The notes: generated by a model not told the origin, from the sequence alone. Shown: positions 34,035 to 42,227, counted from the first letter of the stretch. The stretch is DNA of 64,000 bases from Ruminococcus sp. AF31-8BH (GCF_003460605.1 NZ_QTVN01000005.1:62001-126000), one strand, 5' to 3'. A program made the numbers and translations.

Positions 34035-35130
34035 TGAAAAACCTCCTTTTAAACTTTTGAAAATCAATGCTGGAGAAGTGTATATCTGCAGTCAGGTATT
34101 TTTTCAGGCAGGGAAGCTGAAAGTCAAAGCAAATCAGGTTCCCGGATAGCCCATATACATTTAATCCAGTATTGAAGCGGTTGATACGCTGCATGTCAAA
34201 ATCATACGCAAGCAAAATAGGGTTTTCCTGGCTGTCTATTCCATCATGTTCAATTGGCAGATCCTCACGCTGGGGAAAACAGTCGGACAGTAGTAACTGA
34301 TTAAGCTGCATCATACGCTGGGGTTGTACCAATAAACGGAGCAGGTATTCTCCGTAGCTGTTATTGGGCAGGAAATAGAAGTGTTCATACGCAGTATCCA
34401 GCATGAACAGTGTTTTTTTGTATCCCCCGGTACTGGTAAGGAGACGGAAAGCCATATCCATATCACTGCCGGTCATGATGGCATAAACGGTAGGCGGGCC
34501 ATGGTAAGGAAGTCCTTGAAGATAGTGCTGCAAAAAAGCATTGAGTCGGACTTCCGTTTTGTATTCCCATTTTAGAAGTGTATTTCCGGTATTATAAACA
34601 GCATAGACACAGTGAGGAGCCATCAGGATTCCCATACTACGGGAATTTTTGATTTTAGTAGTGGATGCTCTAAGATTTTTTATTTCCCTGGAAGAGTAAA
34701 ACAGAGGAAGGCTTCGCATAGGAAACGTAGCCGCTTCGCCGGATTCAGAAAAAAGCAGGGGCTTTTCATCTGGAAAGAATGGGATTCCAGCATGGGAAAG
34801 CGTCAAATAGGTTTCTGCTTTTTGATGAAGTCGCAGCCGTCTTGGTAATTCGCTACGTATGAGGTTGGTTTCTGCATTTCCGGTTAAATAGTTTTGAAAA
34901 CGACAGGAATTTTGCGAAAGCAGCAGTTCTTTTGCCCGTTTGGTAAGGCGATAACCTCGTAGGCCATCTTTATAGTGTGTTCTTATAAGCTTACTCTGCT
35001 TTAAATCTGTAACCACCTTCTCTGCATAGGAATCACTCTCAATCAATCTGTTAAGCTGTCCGGAAGGGAATTCCCCACATAGTCCAACCATTTCCAAAAG
35101 CTGATATTTTATAGAATCGGTTTTTATCAA
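34024..35130 (-). CDS. Winged-helix protein of the coupling operon
   Basis: A 368-residue protein with a TTG start behind GAGGTG. Residues 5-75 form a winged-helix: QLLEMVGLCGEFPSGQLNRL, then GYRLTKRAKELLL. The remainder is an alpha/beta region without known motifs. The layout resembles replication-relaxation proteins of conjugative elements, which bind the transfer origin or assist the relaxase. It is translationally coupled to the coupling ATPase, consistent with a role in DNA processing. The identification is by architecture only. Confidence 0.7.
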   Translation of the reverse strand: MIKTDSIKYQLLEMVGLCGEFPSGQLNRLIESDSYAEKVVTDLKQSKLIRTHYKDGLRGYRLTKRAKELLLSQNSCRFQNYLTGNAETNLIRSELPRRLRLHQKAETYLTLSHAGIPFFPDEKPLLFSESGEAATFPMRSLPLFYSSREIKNLRASTTKIKNSRSMGILMAPHCVYAVYNTGNTLLKWEYKTEVRLNAFLQHYLQGLPYHGPPTVYAIMTGSDMDMAFRLLTSTGGYKKTLFMLDTAYEHFYFLPNNSYGEYLLRLLVQPQRMMQLNQLLLSDCFPQREDLPIEHDGIDSQENPILLAYDFDMQRINRFNTGLNVYGLSGNLICFDFQLPCLKKYLTADIHFSSIDFQKFKRRFFNEP

Positions 35131-35209
35131 ATAAGCATCACCTCAGTTCGATTTTTACCTATGACAGCCTATACTTGGGTAAAGTAAGGGCGGTATTAAG
35201 CATAAAAAA

Positions 35210-35233
35210 TGCAAAGAATATGGCTTCTTTGCA
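35210..35233 (-). terminator. Terminator within the coupling operon
   Basis: Perfect 9-bp arms at 35,210-35,218 and 35,225-35,233; ATTTTTTATG follows on the minus strand. It separates the two small upstream genes from the winged-helix gene. Downstream of it a TTTACC/GGTAAA inverted repeat (35,156-35,185 region) may mark a second promoter. Confidence 0.75.
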
Positions 35234-35269
35234 GAAAAATTACCTATATCGGAAAAAGAAAGAAAAATA

Positions 35270-35935
35270 TCAGGAAATTTCCGATATGGTTTTGATAGAC
35301 GATTTTCTATTTTTCAGCCAGCCAGGAAAGATTTCCGGTTCCATTACAAAGATAACGGTGTGATCGTAATTCCCCAGTTCTGTAGTGTGATAGGAGTCGC
35401 AAAAGAGTCCCGTATCATCAACCAGAACATAGGAAGCGATAGTATCTAAAATCTGTTTGAACTCCAAATTATCGTAATCACGTATTCGTTGTAAAGAAAG
35501 GCTCTGGTCATAAATTTGACTGAAACAGACCACACATCTTTTATATAACGGAATAGAATGTTCTGTCACATAAGTCTGCAAGGCAAGGTTTAATGGCTCA
35601 TGTAGAAAAGCGGTGTTGGTTCGCAATTTACGTTTGGGCAGTAGCCCTGGCATGGTAATGGAAAGAACACGATTTGAAAAAGAGATTTTGATTCCCTGCA
35701 CATCCGCAGCCTGTTTCAGATAGTCTTTCTTTCCAGTATCAGTTGTGGTATATACCAGATTTCTGAGCTGGCAGGCAATCCTTTCAGAACGTAGGGCAGC
35801 ACTGATACTCAGCTCTTCGTATTTGTCGGCATACGCTTGAATATCTGTTGTTTTCAATGCAAAAATAGTGTTGTGAAGTTTTTGGACTTCATCATCAATG
35901 CTCTGTAAACGGTCAAAAACAGTTTTGGTGTTCAT
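35270..35935 (-). CDS. ICE hypothetical protein (DUF6100-like)
   Basis: A 221-residue protein. The start was set at MNTKTVFDRLQSIDDEVQKL, with GAGG five bases upstream; an ATG seven codons earlier overlaps the previous gene. The first 75 residues form a coiled coil, the middle has a beta-rich segment (FSNRVLSITMPGLL), and the end an alpha/beta part. From memory it resembles a family found in ICEs of gut Firmicutes; function unknown. Confidence 0.65.
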   Translation of the reverse strand: MNTKTVFDRLQSIDDEVQKLHNTIFALKTTDIQAYADKYEELSISAALRSERIACQLRNLVYTTTDTGKKDYLKQAADVQGIKISFSNRVLSITMPGLLPKRKLRTNTAFLHEPLNLALQTYVTEHSIPLYKRCVVCFSQIYDQSLSLQRIRDYDNLEFKQILDTIASYVLVDDTGLFCDSYHTTELGNYDHTVIFVMEPEIFPGWLKNRKSSIKTISEIS

Positions 35936-35942
35936 ACATACC

Positions 35943-36473
35943 TCATTTCTTTGCATAATAGCTGACAGATCCGGTAGAGGAGTCTACAAGGCAAAAGGCA
36001 ATCACGCCTGTGATATGAATTTTTGCAGCCTGTTCTTCCGTTTCTAATACTACCAGCCGTTTAGCATCGCTTTTTGTCTGGCTTTCCATGACATGATTGA
36101 TAAGATATTCTTGTTCCTGGGGGACATAGAGGACTTCATACCACTCATCTTTAGAGAAAAAGTTCAGTTTTACAGGAAATTCACCGTCAGTATGGTACAT
36201 AATGGCTGTTTTGAAGTCCAAAAGCACCCAAAAGGATGCAATCATGCCATAATCAGGATTGTTTGCAGATTCCTGGCTGTCGCAGAGAAGCCCGTTCTCC
36301 TTATCATAGATAATGCGTTTTTGTTTTACCAGACTTGTGATCAGAGATTTGATAGACTCTCTGTTTTTGGAAAAGAGCCGTAAGACCTGTTCATATTGCA
36401 GCGAATGGTAAGTTGTAATGAACCGGAGCAGTTGGGCACCTTCCCCTTGATAGATTTCATTTCTTGTTTTCAT
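35943..36473 (-). CDS. ICE hypothetical protein with winged-helix-like N-terminus
   Basis: A 176-residue protein. Residues 10-60 (LLRFITTYHSLQYEQVLRLF then SLITSLVKQKRIIYD) look like a winged helix; the C-terminal part is beta-rich. It is similar in layout to ICE families named DUF5697. GAAGGGAG precedes the ATG. It is the first gene of the coupling operon, behind a 190-base leader holding a terminator and an inverted repeat. A DNA-binding role, possibly autoregulation, is plausible. Confidence 0.65.
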   Translation of the reverse strand: MKTRNEIYQGEGAQLLRFITTYHSLQYEQVLRLFSKNRESIKSLITSLVKQKRIIYDKENGLLCDSQESANNPDYGMIASFWVLLDFKTAIMYHTDGEFPVKLNFFSKDEWYEVLYVPQEQEYLINHVMESQTKSDAKRLVVLETEEQAAKIHITGVIAFCLVDSSTGSVSYYAKK

Positions 36474-36508
36474 GGTAATCTCCCTTCATTATATAAATAG
36501 GAAGTTTT

Positions 36509-36573
36509 ACTTACACTGTACGCACAGAATACGTTTTATTTTAGGGGAAGTACGCTGTACGTACTGTGTAAGT
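36509..36573 (-). promoter_or_regulatory. Inverted repeat in coupling-operon leader
   Basis: Fourteen-nt arms at 36,509-36,522 and 36,560-36,573 (13 of 14 complementary) with overlapping GTAC-rich palindromes between them. It sits between leader terminator and first gene, so it may be an RNA switch or an operator. Confidence 0.5.
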
Positions 36574-36611
36574 ATTGGCTACTGTCAGCGAAAGGTTTAC
36601 GGGTACAAAAA

Positions 36612-36630
36612 AAGCACCAATTAAGGTGCC
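36612..36630 (-). terminator. Leader terminator of the coupling operon
   Basis: GCACC/GGTGC arms at 36,614-36,618 and 36,625-36,629, followed on the minus strand by seven T's. It lies about 35 bases after the -10 element and more than 130 bases before the first gene. Confidence 0.75.
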
Positions 36631-36662
36631 GGTAAAAAATAGGAATACTATAAGCAATATCA

Positions 36663-36691
36663 ATTGTAACATGGGTAAGATAACCCTTCAA
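36663..36691 (-). promoter_or_regulatory. Promoter of the coupling operon
   Basis: Minus strand TTGAAG (36,686-36,691), 17-base spacer, TACAAT (36,663-36,668). The spacer holds a GGGT-N6-ACCC palindrome at the position matching the transfer-operon promoter. Confidence 0.8.
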
Positions 36692-36780
36692 TCGCAGAAG
36701 TGTGCCAAGTTGAAGTAAAATATAAGAAGTAAATGTGCCAAATAGAAAAAAAAAAGTGCATTTTAAACAAAAAATATGGG
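36667..36780 (-). repeat. Duplicated promoter block, copy B
   Basis: Partner of 24,743-24,855. The longest identical run is 20 bases (36,690-36,709 here). Two TTGGCACA copies lie about 25 bases apart upstream of the promoter. Similarity ends near 36,780, just before island III. Confidence 0.8.
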
Positions 36781-36862
36781 AAGTATATAGGAACTATGGT
36801 AATGTGGGAAAAACAAAAATTTATAATGAAATGATATATGAAATTTTGATAAAGAGGTATTT

Positions 36863-38482
36863 ATGGAACTATTACGGTTTGTGTATAAAAATTTTTGTGA
36901 AAATAAAAGGCTTTTAATTTTTATAATTATGGGGAATTTCCTGACTTTTGTATTAGCATTAGTTGTTCCGTATTTGAACGGTTTTTACTTTAATATAGTG
37001 ATATATACACCAAGTAAAGAAAAAATAATTAAATTTGGTTGTTTAATAGTGGGGCTAGGGGTGATAACTACAATGTTGACATATTGTTTTAATATTTATA
37101 AAACTAAAGTTCAGTCCCAACTTGTATTTAAAACAATGAATGAAATTATAAGGTGTGTACAATATTCCGACTATAGCGAAAGTAGTAAATTTAATCCATC
37201 TTATTTACATCAAAAGATCAATATTGATGCAAATAAAATATGGTCTTTTGTTTTTGATAATATTATAAGTAGTGTATTTCAGAGTTTAACTATAATTGGG
37301 GTAATAATAGCAATTGGAAAAATAAATAAAAAAATATTTTTACTTATAATGTTCATAGTTCCAGCTTACATACTTAGTTATTATTATTTAAAAAAACCGT
37401 TGTATGAGCAAAGTACTAGATATAAAGAAGAACAGTCTGCATATTACAAGCATATTAATGAACAATTTGAATTTATAAAAAAAATAAAGTTATGGGCTGA
37501 TTATAAAAATAAGGAAAACAAAAGAAGAAGAGAGTTTGGGAAATATTTAGAAGAATTCATGAAGTATACTAAGCTTTCATATTTTTACAATTCTTTAGAG
37601 AGTATCATTACGCTTGTTTTTAAATCAACAGCATTAATAGTTGGTGGTATTGAGATGATTTCTGGAAACTTAACATTAGGAGAGTTTTTGATAATTTCAT
37701 CATATTTTGGAATGCTGATACAGAGTATTAAATTTTTCTTTTCCTTTGGGCAAGTATACCAAGATGCAAAAAATTCTTTTGATTGGATTACAAAAATAAA
37801 AAATTTGGAGAAGGAGCAGTACGGAACAAAAATAGTTAATCAAAAGATTAATAGAGTTAAAATTAGTAGATTAGAATTCAGTTATGATAATAAAAAAATT
37901 TTAACAAATTATAATGAAGAATTTATGGAAGGAATTAATCTGATCATGGGAGCGAATGGTAGCGGAAAATCAACCCTTTTATATCTTTTGTGTGGTTTAT
38001 TACACACTAAAAAGAAGGGAAACATTGAGTTTAATAATATTCCTATTTCAGAAGTAGAAATTGAATCCTTGAGAAAAAATAAAATATCTATATATATACA
38101 AAATCAAAATGAAATGGATATAACGGTAAAAGAGATGTTAGCAGAACGTTTTGATATAGGTGCTCTTGAAATATTGATAAAACAGTATCATTTAGAAAAT
38201 ATATATTTGACGAATCAATTTAATATTTTGCATTATTTAGATAGAGCATTTCATGAATTATCGGGTGGGGAAATGCAAAGAATTCAACTGTTACCAGTAT
38301 TATTAAAAAATACAGATATTATGATTTTGGATGAACCAACATCTGATTTAGATATGAAAACAAAGGAAATATTATCAGAGATTCTTTGGGAGTTAGGAAG
38401 GGAAAGGATAATTTTTATAGTAACTCATGAAAGAAATCTTTTTGAAAGATTTTCTGATATAAAAACTATTTATCTAAAATAA
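36863..38482 (+). CDS. ABC exporter III
   Basis: A 539-residue half-transporter: six membrane helices in about residues 15-300, then ATPase motifs GANGSGKST, ELSGGEMQRIQLL, IMILDEPTSDLD and THERN. No peptidase domain. AAAGAGG precedes the ATG. Unlike islands I and II, the exporter is the first gene. Presumed exporter for the peptide at 40,519. A TATAAT at 36,822-36,827 may be the island's -10, without a good -35. Confidence 0.88.
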   Translation: MELLRFVYKNFCENKRLLIFIIMGNFLTFVLALVVPYLNGFYFNIVIYTPSKEKIIKFGCLIVGLGVITTMLTYCFNIYKTKVQSQLVFKTMNEIIRCVQYSDYSESSKFNPSYLHQKINIDANKIWSFVFDNIISSVFQSLTIIGVIIAIGKINKKIFLLIMFIVPAYILSYYYLKKPLYEQSTRYKEEQSAYYKHINEQFEFIKKIKLWADYKNKENKRRREFGKYLEEFMKYTKLSYFYNSLESIITLVFKSTALIVGGIEMISGNLTLGEFLIISSYFGMLIQSIKFFFSFGQVYQDAKNSFDWITKIKNLEKEQYGTKIVNQKINRVKISRLEFSYDNKKILTNYNEEFMEGINLIMGANGSGKSTLLYLLCGLLHTKKKGNIEFNNIPISEVEIESLRKNKISIYIQNQNEMDITVKEMLAERFDIGALEILIKQYHLENIYLTNQFNILHYLDRAFHELSGGEMQRIQLLPVLLKNTDIMILDEPTSDLDMKTKEILSEILWELGRERIIFIVTHERNLFERFSDIKTIYLK

Positions 38483-38525
38483 AAGAAAGGAGAACTCAGT
38501 AGTTAATATCAAAGGAGGTAAGTAT

Positions 38526-39395
38526 ATGTTTTACGATAATATAAGTTTAACTAATAAGGAAAAACTATTAAAGAGTATTCCTAAATTTGAGGAAGAAAGA
38601 ATATTTTATTTCCGACATGAAAAAGGTAATAAAAAAAGTTTTGCTATTGTAAACGGAAAGACTCAAGAAATGGTTATGAATGGAGAAGCATGGGAAATAC
38701 TTAAGCTATGCAATGGAGAAAGGATAGTAGAACAAATCAAAGAAGATTTTGCAACAAGATATTCATATATGAATCCTACGGCTGATTTTCTTAAAGATGT
38801 TGTGGTTACATTGTTTGCATTTGATAAATTATGGGCTTTGTCATGGGGAAAGGGAGGATCACCATTTATGGTAAACGGAACTATAAAATTAAATGAAAAA
38901 TATGATTTGATTTGGGCAACTGAAGATGACATTAGGGAAATATTTGCTGCATATAAAATGTATGCAGATAATACAGAATATACATATCATAATTGCCCAG
39001 CAAATAGGAATAAAGGATTGAGTGATTACCAAAAAGAAACTGTACTAAGGAGCAAGATGTTTTATTATAAAGAGGATTTTTTTGTGTTAAAAGATAGAGA
39101 AGGAAATGTAATGGGAATAACATCTATATCCAATAATCACCCAGAAACGGATATATTAGAAATTACAACATTATTAGTTCCAGAAGAAATATTGGAACAA
39201 GTACTTATAGGGTGTGAACAACTATTGAAGAGTTTGTATCCATTTAATATTTCTAAGTTGAGAATTAAAACGATAGGTTCAGATTTAGAAATGTTGGAAA
39301 AGCAGTTGTTTAATTGTGGGTTTAAAAAGGTTTCACAGTTAATGGATGAGTATGGAAAAGGAAATGACTTAATTATTTATGATTGGACAGTATGA
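38526..39395 (+). CDS. PqqD-like recognition domain fused to GNAT acetyltransferase-like domain
   Basis: A 289-residue protein. Residues about 35-105 match the PqqD/RRE winged helix: a beta hairpin (FAIVNGKTQEMVMNG), EAWEILKLCNGERIVEQI and a closing helix DFLKDVVVTLFAF. Residues about 130-289 have the GNAT order: an N-terminal helix pair, FFVLKDREGNVMGITSIS (strands with the splay before the acetyl-CoA site), EITTLLVPEEILEQVLIGC, and the C-terminal strand pair LFNCGFKKV. The classic Q/RxxGx(G/A) acetyl-CoA loop is not obvious, so the domain may have another acyl donor or be structural. PqqD domains deliver precursor leaders to tailoring enzymes; here it would serve the radical SAM enzyme and possibly an acylation step. 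Confidence 0.72.
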   Translation: MFYDNISLTNKEKLLKSIPKFEEERIFYFRHEKGNKKSFAIVNGKTQEMVMNGEAWEILKLCNGERIVEQIKEDFATRYSYMNPTADFLKDVVVTLFAFDKLWALSWGKGGSPFMVNGTIKLNEKYDLIWATEDDIREIFAAYKMYADNTEYTYHNCPANRNKGLSDYQKETVLRSKMFYYKEDFFVLKDREGNVMGITSISNNHPETDILEITTLLVPEEILEQVLIGCEQLLKSLYPFNISKLRIKTIGSDLEMLEKQLFNCGFKKVSQLMDEYGKGNDLIIYDWTV

Positions 39396-39414
39396 GCATT
39401 AGAGAGGTATATAT

Positions 39415-40446
39415 ATGAATAGAAATATAGACTTTACAGTAGGACCATATCAGTTAGCTTTAGATATAACAAACAAATGTAATTTAAGATGTTTGCATTG
39501 TTACAATGCAAGTGGTGAAAACAGAGTAATGGAACATGAATTATCTGATGATGAGGTGATTAAATTTGTTAAAGATATTTTGCCTATGAAATTGTTGAAT
39601 TTTTGTTTTTGTGGCGGAGAAACATTATTGAGAAAAGAACTTATCTGCAAATGTATAAAAATGTTAAGTAATTGCGGAGTCAGGACAGCAATAGTAACCA
39701 ATGGCATTTTGGCATCAGAAAGTGTTATACGAGATTTATATCATTCGGGATTGAATAGCATACAGTTTAGCGTAGATGGTGCTAAAGCGGAGAGCCATGA
39801 TAAATTAAGAAATAAGACAGGCGTTTATGACAGCGTGTTTAGAGCCATAGATATTGTTAGAAAGTATGATATGGAAATGTCGATTGCATTTACACCAACA
39901 TCATTTAACATAGAGGAGTTGGAAGAATTACATACAAAATTAGAGTCAATGTCTTTTAATAATAAAATTGAGTTACGTGTACAGCCACTTATGCCATTAG
40001 GACGTGGGAATAAAAATTTAGAGAATATTTGTCCTACAGATATTCAATATAGAAAATTGGTAAACACAATTAATACGATTAATGCACGTAACCCAAGTAT
40101 TAAAATTGTATGGGGAGATCCTGTTGATCATTTAATACGTTTTCCGGAACATACAGAACTACCGATGTATTATATAAGTATTCGTGCAAATGGAGATATT
40201 GTTACAAGCCCTTACCTGCCATTAGTTGTTGGAAACATCAGAAATCATAGTATTGAAGAGTACTGGAATGGTGGTTTATATGAATTATGGAAGAAAAAGA
40301 TTCCTTGTTATATGGCAGCATTTATTAAATCAGTTGGAGACATGGGGAGAATCACAGAAAAATTTCCTGCTACGTTCATGGATGATATTTACATTGATAT
40401 GTTAGAAAAGGATTTGGATGATTTGAGTCTTTTACCCAATAATTGA
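39415..40446 (+). CDS. Radical SAM peptide-modifying enzyme with degenerate SPASM region
   Basis: A 343-residue enzyme. Radical SAM motif C22-x3-C26-x2-C29 (KCNLRCLHCYNASG) close to the N-terminus, then CFCGGETLL. The C-terminal part keeps the SPASM/twitch scaffold (ISIRANGDIVTSPYLPLVVGNI and IEEYWNG), but the position that is normally PC is SPY, and only one Cys (KKIPCYMAAF) remains, so auxiliary clusters are probably absent. PqqE/MftC-like relatives use those clusters, so chemistry or electron transfer should differ. It lacks its own recognition domain, which the upstream PqqD-GNAT protein can supply. Confidence 0.88.
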   Translation: MNRNIDFTVGPYQLALDITNKCNLRCLHCYNASGENRVMEHELSDDEVIKFVKDILPMKLLNFCFCGGETLLRKELICKCIKMLSNCGVRTAIVTNGILASESVIRDLYHSGLNSIQFSVDGAKAESHDKLRNKTGVYDSVFRAIDIVRKYDMEMSIAFTPTSFNIEELEELHTKLESMSFNNKIELRVQPLMPLGRGNKNLENICPTDIQYRKLVNTINTINARNPSIKIVWGDPVDHLIRFPEHTELPMYYISIRANGDIVTSPYLPLVVGNIRNHSIEEYWNGGLYELWKKKIPCYMAAFIKSVGDMGRITEKFPATFMDDIYIDMLEKDLDDLSLLPNN

Positions 40447-40518
40447 GATATATGATAGAGTGTTTTATCATACGTGAGTATTTTGATAAAACAAATATTT
40501 ATGAAAGGAGGAAACCGT

Positions 40519-40689
40519 ATGGGCGAGGATATGAATGGATATCAGCCACCGGTAGTGGAAGGTTTGGATGGTGATGACAGTAGTGGAGTTTCAACTTATG
40601 GTACAGAATGGGTATGGGAAACATATTATGTTACCTATGTTAACGGAGCTGTAGCTGGAGATACGGTTATCATTACAATTAATATTTAA
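40519..40689 (+). CDS. RiPP precursor peptide III (56 aa, Cys-free, aromatic-rich)
   Basis: A tiny gene with AAAGGAGG 7 bases before the ATG. Residues 1-23 (acidic, with GYQPPVVEGLDGDD) look like a leader; residues 24-56 hold YGTEWVWETYYVTYVNG and a hydrophobic tail ending VIITINI. There are no Cys, two Trp as W-x-W, and five Tyr, so crosslinks would have to involve aromatic or aliphatic side chains (cyclophane, Tyr or Trp linkage), methylation by the B12 enzyme or acylation. The strong hairpin after it and its position between maturase and immunity genes support a precursor role. No known class assigned. Confidence 0.78.
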   Translation: MGEDMNGYQPPVVEGLDGDDSSGVSTYGTEWVWETYYVTYVNGAVAGDTVIITINI

Positions 40690-40709
40690 GCCTAAACTAT
40701 GGTAGCATT

Positions 40710-40743
40710 GAGGATTTTAGTATTTTTAAATACTAAAATCCTC
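40710..40743 (+). terminator. Read-through hairpin after precursor III
   Basis: A near-perfect stem of at least 14 bp: GAGGATTTTAGTAT at 40,710-40,723 with its complement at 40,730-40,743, followed by TCTTAAATT. Confidence 0.85.
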
Positions 40744-40773
40744 TCTTAAATTATTTAAAGGAGCATTCTAATA

Positions 40774-41457
40774 GTGGAAGATATTATTTTAAAATGTGAA
40801 AGAATCGAAAAAAAGTATAGTAAAACAAAAGCTTTAGATAATATAAATTTATCAATATATACAGGCCATATTTATGCACTGATTGGAGAGAATGGTGCTG
40901 GAAAAACAACTCTCATGAGAATTATATCGGGACTTATTGGATCTGATAATGGAAAAATGGAGTTAAAAAGCAAAAATATAGGTGCTTTGATAGAAAAACC
41001 AGCGTTTTATCCGGGGCTTACGGCAAAAGAAAATATAAAAATTATAAGTTTGATGAGAAGCACTTTGATAGAAAAAGAAATTGTGGAGCTTGCAATGAAA
41101 TTTGGAATTTGGGAAAATCATAAAAAAGTAAAAAATTATTCACTAGGCATGAAGCAAAAATTAGGTATTATCCTTGCTTTAATTGGGAAACCACAATTAT
41201 TGGTATTAGATGAGCCATTAAATGGGTTAGATCCTAAAAGTACTATTCAGATACGAAAACTTTTAAGTGATTTAAGAGAAAAAGGTATTACAATTTTAAT
41301 TTCAAGCCACATATTAGATGAATTATTTAGGGTAGCCACAGATTATATTTTTATATCCCAAGGGACTATTAAGAAGAATTTTACGTATGAGGAAATTGTT
41401 CATAAATATCCGGATAAGATGCCAGAAGAAATATATTTAGATATATTGGAGGAATGA
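40774..41457 (+). CDS. ABC ATPase, BcrA-like immunity type
   Basis: A 227-residue ATPase with GTG start behind AAAGGAG. Walker A GENGAGKTT, signature SLGMKQKLGIILAL, Walker B LLVLDEPLNGLDP, SSHIL. Close in type to the ATPase of island I, but it lacks the long C-terminal extension (227 against 309 residues). It is followed four bases later by its permease. Confidence 0.9.
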   Translation: MEDIILKCERIEKKYSKTKALDNINLSIYTGHIYALIGENGAGKTTLMRIISGLIGSDNGKMELKSKNIGALIEKPAFYPGLTAKENIKIISLMRSTLIEKEIVELAMKFGIWENHKKVKNYSLGMKQKLGIILALIGKPQLLVLDEPLNGLDPKSTIQIRKLLSDLREKGITILISSHILDELFRVATDYIFISQGTIKKNFTYEEIVHKYPDKMPEEIYLDILEE

Positions 41458-41461
41458 GTAT

Positions 41462-42214
41462 ATGTTAGATGCTATCAGAAGCGAGCAATATAAAACACGC
41501 CACACAAAAATTTTTACTATACTCTGTGTGGGAGCATTAGTATTAGGAGTAATTACAGTTTATATGAATCATTCTATGTATATGGCGGGAAAGATAAAGG
41601 AGTTGTCAGGGGAAAATGCACTAAAAAGTGGTATGAGTAATATTAGTGTTGCAATAATCTTGTGTTCTATATTTTTGGATGTTAATTTAGGTAGCGAGTT
41701 TCAAAACAGAACATTACAATTAAGTGCATCTTTTGGCAATAATAGAAAAATAATTTTTGTCAGTAAAGGGATAGTTAATATTTTTTATAGTGTTATTTTA
41801 TCTTTTTTATATCCAATGGTATTAACATGTGTAACAACCATGCTTTATGGATGGACGAATGATACTTTTTCATTTGGAATGATATTTTTAAAACTATTGG
41901 TTACTATTCTATTGGAAATTACTATATTTCTTATGTGTTTTGGAGTGGAATTTATAATGGAGGGATCCAAAGCTGGACTGTTATTTAATGTATTGGTAAT
42001 AGGGATTGGTTTTCCTATATTACAATCATTAGGAGAAAAAATAAATCTTATTAAGAGAATTTTAGAAGTTACACCTATAGGTTATTTAGATGTTTGGGTA
42101 AAACAAGATATTGATATTAACTTTATTGCTAAAATATTGATAATTGTAGTAGTGTGGAGTATTTCTACATTGAGTTTATCGTATATAATATTTAAAAGAC
42201 GTGATTTGAAGTGA
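41462..42214 (+). CDS. ABC-2 type permease, immunity partner
   Basis: A 250-residue membrane protein beginning MLDAIRSEQYKTRHTKIFTI, with about six membrane segments, the layout of BcrB-like permeases. GGAGG lies in the end of the ATPase gene. It forms the transporter with 40,774-41,457; self-protection against peptide III is the simplest role. Confidence 0.85.
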   Translation: MLDAIRSEQYKTRHTKIFTILCVGALVLGVITVYMNHSMYMAGKIKELSGENALKSGMSNISVAIILCSIFLDVNLGSEFQNRTLQLSASFGNNRKIIFVSKGIVNIFYSVILSFLYPMVLTCVTTMLYGWTNDTFSFGMIFLKLLVTILLEITIFLMCFGVEFIMEGSKAGLLFNVLVIGIGFPILQSLGEKINLIKRILEVTPIGYLDVWVKQDIDINFIAKILIIVVVWSISTLSLSYIIFKRRDLK

Positions 42215-42227
42215 AAGGGGTAATTAT

